A stretch of 64,000 nt of DNA from Caulobacter sp. RHG1 (GCF_013181195.1 NZ_SMZP01000009.1:248001-312000), one strand, 5' to 3'; counted from the stretch's first letter, positions 1 to 8,351 are shown. Notes: generated by a model from the sequence alone, not told the origin. Made by a program: numbers and translations.

Positions 1-1152
1 AAGCGCCTTCTCGTAGACGCGATAGGTCTTGTAGTGCGTGCCGCCGACGTTCTCGGCGATGTGGCACATGGCCTTGTTGGCTTCGAGCACCCACGAAATC
101 TCGAACCGATTGTAGCCCAGGCTCATCGCCATATCGCGGCTGGCCTTCATCATCCAGAAGGGCAGCATGCGGCCGCGCTGTGTGGCCTGGAACTTTTTCT
201 TCACGCCCATCAGCGGGATGCGGGCCGACTTCACGCCCTTGACCTTCAGACGCCACAGCAGCTTGGCCCAGCCGAACGGCAGCAGCTTGCCGCCCAGATC
301 GCTGATGGCCTCGTTGACGTTGGGCAGGAAGACCACGACGCCGGCCGCTTCGCCGTCGATCTCGGCGAACCAGATCAGGCGCTTGTCGATCACCTGCTTC
401 AGCGCCTTACCCAGCTGGTGGGTCTCGGCTTCGGTGGTCGGGGTGAAGCCCCAGTTGTCGGACCACGCGTCATTGAGGATATCGGTCAGCGTCTGAACCT
501 CGGCGTCGTAGCGGCTCATGTCCAGCTGACGCAGGATCACACCGGACGGCAGGCCGCGCTTCACCCGGCGCTGGGCGATCTCCGGAATGTCGCCGTTCTC
601 GTCGGCCTTGTAGGCGAACAGGTCCTGAGCCTTGGCATAGCCCTGCTCCTCGACGCGCTTGCCCGCATAGGCCGGGTCGTGGCCCATCAGGATCATCGGC
701 GGGGTGTCGAAGCCTTCGACCAGCAGGCCGACCTCTTCGTTGATCGACAGGTTGAAGGGCCCGACGACGTGCGTGCGTTCGCGGGCGCGCAGCCAGTCCT
801 CGGCGGCGCGAAACAGCACCTGGAAGACGGCGGGGTCGTCCTCGGCGGCGATCATGCCGAAGTGACCGTCCAGGCGGCCCGGCGTCGGCTGAGGGGTCAG
901 TTGATCGATCTGGGCGCTGATCCGGCCTACGTCACGGCCGCCCCGCGTGGCCAGGAACAGCTGGACCTCGGCATGGGCGAAGAACGGGTTGGTCTTGGGC
1001 GTCAGCGCCTCGGTCCGCTCCATGAACAGCGGCGTGATCCAATTGGGATCCTTGGCGTTCAGGCGGGCGGGCAGGGCGATGAAGCGCTTCAGCTCCTGGG
1101 GCGTCTTGACCGGAATGACCGACAGGTCGGCATTGGTGGAATCGAAGGCCAT
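1..1152 (-). CDS. bcerS: Bacterial ceramide synthase, GNAT-like N-acyltransferase (C-terminus cut by window edge)
   Basis: This is read on the minus strand from ATG at 1152 and stays open for 384 codons to the left edge, so the C-terminus is missing. The protein begins MAFDSTNADLSVIPVKTPQE and looks like the GNAT-fold N-acyltransferases that acylate 3-oxo-sphinganine or sphinganine to form (dihydro)ceramide in Caulobacter (the CC_1154 type). No transmembrane segment was seen. The start overlaps the stop of the upstream lptG-like gene (TGATG), so the two are translationally coupled. The spt-acpR-cerR-aasR genes 7-12 kb away support the role. The family call rests on recalled resemblance and gene context; a plain GNAT acetyltransferase is the alternative. 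Confidence 0.8.
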   Translation of the reverse strand, partial: MAFDSTNADLSVIPVKTPQELKRFIALPARLNAKDPNWITPLFMERTEALTPKTNPFFAHAEVQLFLATRGGRDVGRISAQIDQLTPQPTPGRLDGHFGMIAAEDDPAVFQVLFRAAEDWLRARERTHVVGPFNLSINEEVGLLVEGFDTPPMILMGHDPAYAGKRVEEQGYAKAQDLFAYKADENGDIPEIAQRRVKRGLPSGVILRQLDMSRYDAEVQTLTDILNDAWSDNWGFTPTTEAETHQLGKALKQVIDKRLIWFAEIDGEAAGVVVFLPNVNEAISDLGGKLLPFGWAKLLWRLKVKGVKSARIPLMGVKKKFQATQRGRMLPFWMMKASRDMAMSLGYNRFEISWVLEANKAMCHIAENVGGTHYKTYRVYEKAL

Positions 1153-2213
1153 CACCCCTCCAGGGCAAGGAACGTGCGGACGGCCAAGGCGCCGAAGATC
1201 GCGGGGGCGGCCCAGACGGCCAGGAAAGGGGACAGGGCGCCGGACTCGCCCAGGGCGGTCATCATGCCGTTGGCCACCAGGAACAGCAGGCCGGCGGCCA
1301 GGCCGCCCGTCAGCAGCACCGCGCCCTGGCCGCTACGGAAGTTGGCCAGCGCCACCGGGGCGCTCAGCAGCAGCATGACCAGCGACACGAACGGGCTGGC
1401 GAAGGCCGCCTGCAGGTGGGTGGCGTAGAAGCTTTCGGGGCGGTCCGAGCCGCCGTCCTGCAGCGCCCGTCGGGCCGAAGCCGCGGTGGGGGCGGTGTCG
1501 TCGCCCAGCAGGCCCTGGACATCGTTGGGACGCAGCGCCGTGGCCCAGGTCGTGGAGGCCGCCGTCGAGGTCTGGGCCAGGTCGCCGGTGAAGCGAGTGG
1601 TCTTGGGCTGGTCCAGCACCCAGGCGCGGCCGTCGAAGCGGGCGGCGGGGCTTTCGACCTTCTCGACCAGGATCCCCTTGTCGTTGCGGCGGAAGATGGT
1701 GAGCGCGCTGATCTGGCGGCCGTCGGCCGAGGCGCTGGTCGCCATGATCAGATCGGCGCCGACGCGGAAGGTGCGGGGAGCGGCTTCCTTGCGTTCGGCG
1801 ACGGGGGTGGTGTTCTTCCACCAGTCGGCCAAAGCCGGATCGGCGCGGGGGGCCAGGACCTGGCCGCACAGGGCGTCCAGCAGCATGACGCCAGCGACGG
1901 CGGGGATGGCCATGCCGATGATCCGATAGCCCGAGACGCCGCTGGCGCGCATGGCGACGACGGCGCTCTCGCGGGCCAGACCCGAGAAGGCGAACAGGCC
2001 GCCGGCCAGGACGGCGATCGGCGCCACCTGCTCGAACAGGCGTGGCAGGCGCAGGCCGGCGTAGAAGAACACGCCGGCGATACCCAGGCCGCGGTCGAGA
2101 ATGTCGGTGGTGACGTCCAGCAGGTCCAGGATCTGCAGGATGGACATCAGGATCAGGGCCGCGCCGAGGATGCGGGTGGCGACCGTCTTCAGGACATAGA
2201 GCTGCAGGTTCAT
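1152..2213 (-). CDS. LptG-like inner-membrane lipid export permease
   Basis: This 353-residue protein is of the YjgP/YjgQ (LptF/LptG) family. It has an N-terminal pair of membrane helices (about 10-35 and 60-85), a third near 100-120, a periplasmic beta-rich domain (about 130-250) and three C-terminal helices (about 265-350). In the Lpt machine LptF and LptG pair with the LptB ATPase to extract lipid from the inner membrane. It lies between an lptF-like gene (4-base ATGA overlap) and bcerS (1-base overlap). The usual lptD/surA/pdxA/ksgA or pepA neighbours of housekeeping lptFG are absent, so I infer a paralogue devoted to sphingolipid export. That inference is untested. Confidence 0.85.
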   Translation of the reverse strand: MNLQLYVLKTVATRILGAALILMSILQILDLLDVTTDILDRGLGIAGVFFYAGLRLPRLFEQVAPIAVLAGGLFAFSGLARESAVVAMRASGVSGYRIIGMAIPAVAGVMLLDALCGQVLAPRADPALADWWKNTTPVAERKEAAPRTFRVGADLIMATSASADGRQISALTIFRRNDKGILVEKVESPAARFDGRAWVLDQPKTTRFTGDLAQTSTAASTTWATALRPNDVQGLLGDDTAPTAASARRALQDGGSDRPESFYATHLQAAFASPFVSLVMLLLSAPVALANFRSGQGAVLLTGGLAAGLLFLVANGMMTALGESGALSPFLAVWAAPAIFGALAVRTFLALEG

Positions 2214-3430
2214 GCGGCTTGTCGCTTCTTCGGCAAGGGCAGGGCGCGGACGATGCGCGCGACCACGTGATTGATGCGGCGCACGGTGCGCGAGACCGGG
2301 GTGTCGCCCGGACGCGTGCGGCTGCCCATGAACAGCCAGACGCCCAGGCCCGCGAAGATCGAGAACGGGATCCAGATGGCGGGGATGGCAGCGATCTTGC
2401 CCGCCTTGGCCAGGCTCTGACCCAGCAGCAGCGAGTGCTGGAAGGCCAGCAGCATCACGCCAGCCATGACCAGACCCGGCGCCCGGTTGCCGCGTTTGGA
2501 CGCCAGGCCCAGCGGGAAGGCCAGCAGCGGCAGGAACGGCAGGAACAGCGCCCGCGCCAGGCGGCCGTAGAGTTCGCTTTCCAGCGTGGCCTTGGAGACG
2601 ACGGGATTGGGCGACTTGGCCTGTCGCGCCAACTCGCCCAGGGTCAGTTCGCGCTCGTCGCCGCCCCGGTCGCGCAGCAGCACGGCGGCGGCCGCCAGCG
2701 GCGTCTGGGTGGTCAGGCTGTCGAAGGCCAGATTGCGATAGGCCCCGGTCGAGTCATGGCCGATGCGGCGACCATCCTTCAGGTCCATGGTGATGGTCTT
2801 GCCGCCGGCGTCCATCTTCAGGTCGGCCGAGGCGGCGGTGATGATCTCTTCCTGACCTCGGGCGTCGAGGCGACGGATGAACACCCGGGTCAGGCGCTGA
2901 CCGGCCATGTCGGCGCTGTCGGCGGTCAGCATCGAGCCCTTGTCGTCGATGAAGGCGCCGCCGGCGAGCCGTCCGTTCCAACCCGCATTGACCGCCGCGT
3001 GCATGACGGCGCGGTAGGCGTAGCGGCTATAGGGCTGCATGTAGCCGAACACGACGATGCTGAAGACGGCCAGGAACACGCCGACGGCCAGGAACGGCGC
3101 GGCGATGCGTTCCAGCGATTGGCCGCTGGCCAGCAGGGCGTCCACTTCCGAGCCGTCGGACAGCTTCACGATGACGATGAACAGCGCCACGAAGAACGCC
3201 ACCGGCAGGGCCAGGCCCAGATAGTGCGGCACCAGATTGGCGGCCAGTTGCGCGACATAGCCGAAGCGGGCGCTGCTCTGCGACAGCACGTCCAGCAGGC
3301 GCAGGATGCGTTCGAGCAGCAGGGCCACGACGGTGACGCCCAGGCAGCCGACCAGCGGCCACAGCAGCAGGCGCAGCAGGTAGCGGTCGATCAGCCTCAC
3401 GGGGCCGGCGGTCAGGGTCTTGGCGCTCAC
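2210..3430 (-). CDS. LptF-like inner-membrane lipid export permease
   Basis: This 406-residue YjgP/YjgQ-family protein should pair with the LptG-like product encoded next. Its N-terminus (DRYLLRLLLWPLVGC) enters the first helix. A periplasmic domain spans about 130-270 and three C-terminal helices about 285-375, followed by a basic tail rich in Arg and Lys that should face the cytoplasm. The start overlaps the end of the HIT gene by 4 bases, and the stop overlaps the lptG-like start by 4 bases, giving the tight order HIT > lptF > lptG > bcerS. The paralogue status is inferred from context, since the rest of the genome is not visible. Confidence 0.85.
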   Translation of the reverse strand: MSAKTLTAGPVRLIDRYLLRLLLWPLVGCLGVTVVALLLERILRLLDVLSQSSARFGYVAQLAANLVPHYLGLALPVAFFVALFIVIVKLSDGSEVDALLASGQSLERIAAPFLAVGVFLAVFSIVVFGYMQPYSRYAYRAVMHAAVNAGWNGRLAGGAFIDDKGSMLTADSADMAGQRLTRVFIRRLDARGQEEIITAASADLKMDAGGKTITMDLKDGRRIGHDSTGAYRNLAFDSLTTQTPLAAAAVLLRDRGGDERELTLGELARQAKSPNPVVSKATLESELYGRLARALFLPFLPLLAFPLGLASKRGNRAPGLVMAGVMLLAFQHSLLLGQSLAKAGKIAAIPAIWIPFSIFAGLGVWLFMGSRTRPGDTPVSRTVRRINHVVARIVRALPLPKKRQAA

Positions 3431-3864
3431 GCTTGTGTCCAGGCCTTGGCGAAACGGTCGGCCAGGCGCGCGACGGCTTCGGAAGACAGTTCGACGGCGG
3501 TCCCAAGGGCCGGGGCGGCGGGCCAGCCAACGTCGGGGAAACTCACGCCCTCATCCTCGCGCGCGCCTTCATAGCGAGGCAGCACGTGGAAATGAACGTC
3601 CTTATCGACCATCATCAGCATCAGGTAATTGATCTTTTCGTAGGCGACTTGGGCTTTCAATAGACGCTCGATGCCGGTTACGGCGACCTGCAGGTCGGCG
3701 AAGGCGGCGGGACTCAGTTCGGAGAACGCCTGGACAGCTTCCTTGCACACCAGCACCAAGGACCCAAATGTCGGTTGCTTGGGACGAACCAGAATCAGCC
3801 AGTGATCGGTTTCCGCGACCTTCGAAGCGGGATAGCCGAACGCCAGGGCGGTAGGATTGGTCAT
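3427..3864 (-). CDS. HIT-family (histidine triad) nucleotide hydrolase or transferase
   Basis: The protein is 145 residues from the ATG at 3864; an upstream in-frame start at 3909 would add 15 residues with no family match. The C-terminal half carries DVHFHVLPRY (about residues 89-98), the histidine-triad loop of the Fhit-like branch, with the HVLPR ending typical of dinucleotide and nucleotide-phosphate hydrolases. The first triad position is Asp (D89) where the family usually has His; the presumed catalytic His (H91) and the third (H93) are kept. It heads the operon with lptF-like, lptG-like and bcerS (4-base overlap with lptF), so a role on a nucleotide-activated head-group precursor is possible but speculative. 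Confidence 0.85.
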   Translation of the reverse strand: MTNPTALAFGYPASKVAETDHWLILVRPKQPTFGSLVLVCKEAVQAFSELSPAAFADLQVAVTGIERLLKAQVAYEKINYLMLMMVDKDVHFHVLPRYEGAREDEGVSFPDVGWPAAPALGTAVELSSEAVARLADRFAKAWTQA

Positions 3865-3928
3865 GAGAAAGCCGGGAATTTCGGGCAGAGATCGCCCCAC
3901 GCGTAACAATAGGGATGCGGCGTTTTAG

Positions 3929-4429
3929 ATGAAAGCACGATCCGTTCTCGTCGCCGCGATGTTCGCGACGGTCGCGACGGCGCCGGCCGCCCATTCCGAG
4001 GGCGTGGCCCGTGCGCTGACGGACAAGGAGTGCGTGGGGCGCAAGACGCCGACGCGCCTGAACGTGCAGGTGGGCGCGCTGCGCTCGAACGCCGGCAATG
4101 TGATCGTCACCGTCTATCCGGGGGATCCCAGTCGCTTCATGACCGCCAAGGGCAAGGTGGGGCGCGCCAAGATCAAGACCTCGGCGCCGATGAGTCAGGC
4201 CTGCTTCTTCCTGCCTTCACAGACCGACGCCTATGCCGTGGTCATCTACCACGACGCCGACGGCAACGGTGACCTGACTCGCAGTCCGGACGGCATGCCC
4301 ACCGAGGGCTACGGTTTTTCCAACGACGCACCGACCAAGTTCGGCGCTCCGGCCTTCGACGCGGTCCGCTTCGGGGTGAAGCCCGGCGAGACCACGATCC
4401 GCGTCAAGGTCCGTTACCCCGCTAGATGA
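3929..4429 (+). CDS. Secreted DUF2141-family protein
   Basis: This 166-residue protein has a clear Sec signal peptide (MKARSVLVAAMFATVATAPA, cleavage probably after AHS at about residue 23). The mature part fits DUF2141, a small beta-sandwich exported domain of unknown function: a beta-rich core (LNVQVGALRSNAGNVIVTVY) and the family-typical HDADGNG turn (about 110-116) followed by PTEGYGFSNDA (about 124-134). It is transcribed divergently from the HIT gene (about 64 bases between starts) and its 3' end overlaps the convergent phosphoesterase gene by 8 bases. No catalytic residues can be assigned. A link to the sphingolipid locus is by position only. Confidence 0.8.
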   Translation: MKARSVLVAAMFATVATAPAAHSEGVARALTDKECVGRKTPTRLNVQVGALRSNAGNVIVTVYPGDPSRFMTAKGKVGRAKIKTSAPMSQACFFLPSQTDAYAVVIYHDADGNGDLTRSPDGMPTEGYGFSNDAPTKFGAPAFDAVRFGVKPGETTIRVKVRYPAR

Positions 4430-5306
4430 GATCGGCCAGGCTGTAGCGGCCTAACTCGGCCAAGCCTTCGCGACCCGGCTCGATGCCCCGCACGACGATG
4501 CGGGCGTGCTGGCCTTCGATCTCGATGGAATGCCAGCGGGCGGGAGAGTGGCCGCTGGGCTTGGCCGAGGCGGACGGCACGCCCAGAACCGGAATGGCCG
4601 AGCCGTTCGGACCTGGCACCGAGCCGACCAGCGCCTCGTGGGCGTGGCCGTGCAGGATCAGGTCGGCGCCGTGCTTGGCCAGCACCGCGCGCAGGGCCTC
4701 CTGGTCGTCCAGGGCCTTGCGCTTGGACACCGCGCCTTTGTGCGGCGGGTGGTGCAGTACGACGATCCGAAAAAGGTCCGCATAGGCCGGATCGGCCAGG
4801 GCGGTGTCCAGGCGCTGAAGCTGGTCCTCGCCCAGGCGGCCGGTGGCCAGGTGCGGGGCGGTCGGCACGGCCGAACACAGGTTGAAGATCGCCGCCGGGC
4901 CACGCACGCGCACCTGCGGGAAGACGGTCTCGCCGGCGTCGCCCAGCCACGGCGTCCAGGGGGCGAAGCGTTCCGGTCCGCCGACGCCTGCGAGCGCATC
5001 GTGATTGCCCGGACTGACGGTCAAGTCGTTCGCCGGGCCCAACGACTGGAGCCACGCCGTCGCGGCAGCAATTTCCGTGTGCGAAGCAAAGTTGGTGAGA
5101 TCGCCGCTAATCACCACATGATCTGGCGCGGCGGCCTTCAGGTCGGCGACCAGGGCCGCCAGAATCTCGGGCCGATGAACCTTGCGCTTCTTGCGCCAGG
5201 CGATGCGGCTGAGCAGGCGCTTGGTGAAGACGTCCTTCCAGCCGAAAGCCCCGGCGGGCGGCGGCAGGTGGGGGTCGGAGAGATGCGCGATACGGTATAT
5301 GGACAA
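4422..5306 (-). CDS. Calcineurin-like metallophosphoesterase
   Basis: This 294-residue cytoplasmic protein has the full metallophosphoesterase signature: DPH at 11-13, GDLTN at 68-72, GNHD at 100-103, a LHHPP segment near 195 and GHAH near 240. These residues bind the two metals and activate water for phosphomono- or diester hydrolysis. No signal peptide or membrane helix was seen. It is transcribed away from cpgABC, with 89 bases between its ATG and the cpgA start. The family includes LpxH-like lipid phosphoesterases and cAMP phosphodiesterases. The substrate cannot be read from the sequence, though its place inside the sphingolipid locus makes a phosphorylated lipid or head-group precursor a reasonable guess. 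Confidence 0.9.
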   Translation of the reverse strand: MSIYRIAHLSDPHLPPPAGAFGWKDVFTKRLLSRIAWRKKRKVHRPEILAALVADLKAAAPDHVVISGDLTNFASHTEIAAATAWLQSLGPANDLTVSPGNHDALAGVGGPERFAPWTPWLGDAGETVFPQVRVRGPAAIFNLCSAVPTAPHLATGRLGEDQLQRLDTALADPAYADLFRIVVLHHPPHKGAVSKRKALDDQEALRAVLAKHGADLILHGHAHEALVGSVPGPNGSAIPVLGVPSASAKPSGHSPARWHSIEIEGQHARIVVRGIEPGREGLAELGRYSLADLI

Positions 5307-5395
5307 GGCGGTTCGGGTCGTTCTGGTCGAAGCGGGCGAAGCCGCTTATCAAGCGGCTCGGGTTTGAAGGGGTTTATCTGTCTTTGAGTAGCGAA

Positions 5396-6511
5396 ATGCA
5401 AAGCCGGCCGCGCGCGGTCACCGTAGGCCAGGGCGGCGGACGGATCTGGGGCATGACCTCGGGCGAGCGCCTGTCGCGCATCTATCGCCGCCTGGACATG
5501 GTCGAGACGCCGGCCGCCGACCTGTCGCACGCCGTGGTCGCCGTGGACGCGGGCTGGGTGTTCGACGAATCGCTGATCAAGGCGCTGGCGGGCCGCGAAG
5601 GCGCGGTGCTGGTCGACGACGCCGGCCGCGCCGTGGCCGTTCATGCCCCGGCCGAGCTGGCCTATGCCGCTACCGAGGCGCTGCACGCCGGCCAGGACCC
5701 TTCGAGCCTGGATCCCCGGTTGATCCGCCTGACCGCGCTGGAGCTGGGCTCGGCCTATAACAGCGCGCTGCGCAAGCGTGAGCCGCCGGTGCTGGAGCGC
5801 CTGACGCCGGAGACGGTCCGCGCGGTCGAAAAGCGCCTGTTCCAGGGCTCGTACAAAGGCGTCACCGACCTCGTCACCAAATATGTCTGGCCCGCGCCGG
5901 CCCGCGTCGTCACCCGCTGGTGCGCCATCGCCAAGATGACCCCCAACCAAGTGACCGGCATTGGCTTCCTGCTGGTGCTGGCGGCCATGTACCTGTTCTG
6001 GACCGGCCACTTCGGCTGGGGTCTGGTCTGCGCCTGGATCATGACCTTCCTGGACACGGTCGACGGCAAGCTGGCCCGGGTGACCTTGACCTCGTCCAAG
6101 TGGGGCAACGTCTTCGACCACGGCATCGACCTGGTCCACCCGCCGTTCTGGTGGTGGGCGTGGTTCGTCGGCGTCTATGCGGTCGGTCAGGAGATCCCCT
6201 ATGCAGGCCTCAGCCTGGCGGTGGTTCTCGGCGGCTACGTCCTGCAGCGGGTGGAGGAGGGTATCTTCCTGGCCCTCTTCAAGCTGGAGGTCCACGCTTG
6301 GCGGCCGTTCGACAGCTTCTTCCGCCTGATCACCGCCCGCCGGAACCCGAACCTGATCCTGATGACCGGCGCAGCCCTCGTCGGCCGTCCGGACGTCGGC
6401 TTTACCCTGGTGGCGATCTGGACGGCGATCTGCCTGATCGTCCACGCCGTGCAGATCCTGCAAGGCCTGTTCGCGCCCAAGGGCTCCATCCAGTCCTGGT
6501 TGGCGAAATGA
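5396..6511 (+). CDS. cpgA: CDP-alcohol phosphatidyltransferase-family enzyme, CpgA-like (ceramide phosphoglycerate synthesis)
   Basis: The membrane C-terminal half carries the complete CDP-alcohol phosphotransferase signature DxxDGxxARx8GxxxDxxxD (starting DTVDGKLAR, about residues 220-245 from the ATG), followed by several membrane helices (about 185-370). The N-terminal 180 residues are soluble and probably a nucleotide-sugar-like or regulatory domain. Order and product type match cpgA, required in Caulobacter for anionic ceramide phosphoglycerate. The start is uncertain: TTG 5384 has AAGGGG 11 bases upstream, ATG 5396 is the first ATG, and ATG 5453 is also in frame. It overlaps cpgB by 4 bases (ATGA). 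Assignment rests on motif plus gene order. Confidence 0.85.
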   Translation: MQSRPRAVTVGQGGGRIWGMTSGERLSRIYRRLDMVETPAADLSHAVVAVDAGWVFDESLIKALAGREGAVLVDDAGRAVAVHAPAELAYAATEALHAGQDPSSLDPRLIRLTALELGSAYNSALRKREPPVLERLTPETVRAVEKRLFQGSYKGVTDLVTKYVWPAPARVVTRWCAIAKMTPNQVTGIGFLLVLAAMYLFWTGHFGWGLVCAWIMTFLDTVDGKLARVTLTSSKWGNVFDHGIDLVHPPFWWWAWFVGVYAVGQEIPYAGLSLAVVLGGYVLQRVEEGIFLALFKLEVHAWRPFDSFFRLITARRNPNLILMTGAALVGRPDVGFTLVAIWTAICLIVHAVQILQGLFAPKGSIQSWLAK

Positions 6512-7422
6512 CGCGCATCGGGGTCGTCCGCAATCCGAAGAGCCACGGCAATCGGGTGCATCCGCCCGGTCCCACGCCCGAGGGCGTGCGCCTGGTCGAG
6601 CCCTTCGGACGCGAGGCCCTGAAGCTGGCCCTGGAGGATTTCGCCAAGGACGGTTTGGACCTGCTGATCATCGACGGCGGCGACGGCACGGTCCGCGACG
6701 TCATCAGCCTCTTGCCGCACACCTTTGGTGAGGACGTGCCGCTGCTGGCGGTGCTGCCCTCGGGCAAGACCAACGTGCTGGCCATCGATCTGGGCACGCC
6801 CAACGACTGGCGGCTGGAGGAGGCCCTGGTCGCTGTCCGGCAGGCCGAACCGCGCATCAAGTCGCGTCCGCCGCTGCGGGTCAGCTGGGCCGACGAGCGT
6901 CCGTGCCTGCAGGGCTTCTTCTTCGGCGTCGGCGCGCCGGTGAAGGCCACCAGCCTGTCGCAGAGGGTCCACAAGGTTGGCTTCTTCCACAATCTGGCGG
7001 TGGCCGTGACCATCTTCACCGCCACCCTGGGCGCGCTGTTCGGCGGCACGCGGGACGAGTGGCGCGAAGGCGTGCCCGCCCGGCTGTCGCTCGACGGCGA
7101 GACCCAGTCGGGGGGCGAGCGCTTCGCCGTGGTCGTCACGGCCCTGAAGCGCCTGCCCTTCGGCCTCAAGCCCTTCGGCGAGCCGCGCGAGGGCCTCAAG
7201 ATCCTGGATGTCGACGCCCCGCCCAAGCGCCTCTGGAAGGCGTTGCCGCTGGTTCTTAGCGGCAAGGCCGAGCCCAAGCTGGAGAGCATGGGCTATCGCC
7301 GCCGCGATCCGTCCAAGGTCACCCTCTCCGGAGGCGCGCCGTTCGTGCTGGACGGCGAAATCTTCGACGGCGACGACCTGACCATCGGCCTGGGACCCTC
7401 GCTGCGGTTCCTGGTCGGATGA
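6508..7422 (+). CDS. cpgB: Diacylglycerol kinase-family lipid kinase, CpgB-like ceramide kinase
   Basis: This 304-residue protein has the DAGK catalytic nucleotide-binding loop IDGGDGT (about 55-61) and the downstream SGKTNVLA segment (about 85-92), where phospholipid kinases usually have SGTGND-type residues. The closest known equivalent by motif and position is CpgB, a bacterial ceramide kinase from Caulobacter that phosphorylates ceramide before the phosphoglycerate head group is built. Two hydrophobic stretches near 165-185 may touch the membrane. The start is coupled to the cpgA stop and the stop to the cpgC start, both by 4-base ATGA overlaps. A sphingosine kinase or YegS-like kinase is the alternative. 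Confidence 0.87.
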   Translation: MTRIGVVRNPKSHGNRVHPPGPTPEGVRLVEPFGREALKLALEDFAKDGLDLLIIDGGDGTVRDVISLLPHTFGEDVPLLAVLPSGKTNVLAIDLGTPNDWRLEEALVAVRQAEPRIKSRPPLRVSWADERPCLQGFFFGVGAPVKATSLSQRVHKVGFFHNLAVAVTIFTATLGALFGGTRDEWREGVPARLSLDGETQSGGERFAVVVTALKRLPFGLKPFGEPREGLKILDVDAPPKRLWKALPLVLSGKAEPKLESMGYRRRDPSKVTLSGGAPFVLDGEIFDGDDLTIGLGPSLRFLVG

Positions 7423-8291
7423 ACGGCCTTCGCGACCTCGTCGCGGCCGAGCTGTCCACCCAGACGCCTAAGCCGATCACCGCCTTCGCCGAGCATCTCA
7501 CGACGCTGTTCCCGGGCGCCCAGGCGGTGCTGTTCTACGGCTCGATCCTGCGTACGGGCGATCTGTCCGGGGTGCTGGACTACTATGTCCTGACCGAGCG
7601 GCCGCCGGCCGGCTGGCGGGGTCTGTTCACTCGCCTCCTGTGGCCTGACGTCAGCTATCACGAACTGGAGCACGACGGCGAGGCGCTGCGGGCCAAGGTC
7701 GCCTCCATGACCCTGGCGCAGTTCCGCAGGGCCACGAGCGGGCAGGGGATCGACACCACCATCTGGGCCCGCTTCGTTCAGCCCTGCGCCCTGATCTGGA
7801 CCGCCGACGGCGCGCGCCAGACGGTGATCGACGCCGTGACCGACGCCTGCCGCACCGCCGCGCGCTTCGCCATCGCCCTGGGCCCCATTGGCGGCGCGCC
7901 GCTGGCCCTGTGGACGGCGCTGTTCCAGGAGACCTACAAGGCCGAGTTGCGGGTCGAGAAGGCGGGCCGCGAGGTCTCGATCCTCACCTACGACCCCGAC
8001 CGCTACGAGCGGGTGATGGAGGCCGTGCAGGGCGACGAGGGCGCGGCCATGGCCGAGAGCGAGCGCAAGCGGCTGCAGAAGGCCTGGAGCGTCCGCAAGG
8101 CCCTGGGCAAGCCGTTGAACGTGGCGCGCCTGATCAAGGCGTCCTTCACCTTCCAGGGGGCCGCTCGCTACGCCGTCTGGAAGATCCAGCGCCACACCGG
8201 CGTCGAGGTCGAGCTGACCCCCTGGCGGGAGCGCTTCCCGGTGCTGGCCGCGCCCGGAGTGCTGTGGAAGGTCTGGCGGAGCCGGCGCTGA
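7419..8291 (+). CDS. cpgC: CpgC-like protein with nucleotidyltransferase-type GS motif
   Basis: This 290-residue soluble protein is the last gene of cpgABC (4-base overlap with cpgB). Residues 36-58 read as a nucleotidyltransferase-fold entry: a hydrophobic strand into FYGS (G41-S42), then 11 residues, then LDYYVL (D54-Y55-Y56). The first carboxylate is present but the second, normally D or E two positions on, is Tyr, so catalysis may be altered or lost. No membrane helix is evident. In Caulobacter cpgC is needed for ceramide poly-phosphoglycerate, but its reaction is not clear to me. The stop is followed 7 bases later by the strong terminator shared with spt. Confidence 0.75.
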   Translation: MNGLRDLVAAELSTQTPKPITAFAEHLTTLFPGAQAVLFYGSILRTGDLSGVLDYYVLTERPPAGWRGLFTRLLWPDVSYHELEHDGEALRAKVASMTLAQFRRATSGQGIDTTIWARFVQPCALIWTADGARQTVIDAVTDACRTAARFAIALGPIGGAPLALWTALFQETYKAELRVEKAGREVSILTYDPDRYERVMEAVQGDEGAAMAESERKRLQKAWSVRKALGKPLNVARLIKASFTFQGAARYAVWKIQRHTGVEVELTPWRERFPVLAAPGVLWKVWRSRR

Positions 8292-8298
8292 CAAACGA

Positions 8299-8328
8299 AA
8301 ACGCCCGGACCGAAAGGTCCGGGCGTTT
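8299..8328. terminator. Bidirectional Rho-independent terminator between cpgC and spt
   Basis: A perfect 13-bp stem (8299-8311 pairing with 8316-8328) closes on a GAAA tetraloop. The stem has an A-run on the left and a T-run on the right, so it works as a terminator in both directions. It sits between the convergent cpgABC operon (stop 8291) and the spt operon (stop at 8352), and so insulates the two arms of the sphingolipid locus. Confidence 0.9.
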
Positions 8329-8351
8329 CTGTTTCCAGCGGAGCGGAAGCC

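Noticed and set aside
34..1428. Long plus-strand open frame opposite bcerS and lptG-like
   Set aside because: Low-complexity His/Gln/Arg/Gly-rich translation with no motif; it mirrors the codons of minus-strand genes, as happens in GC-rich DNA.
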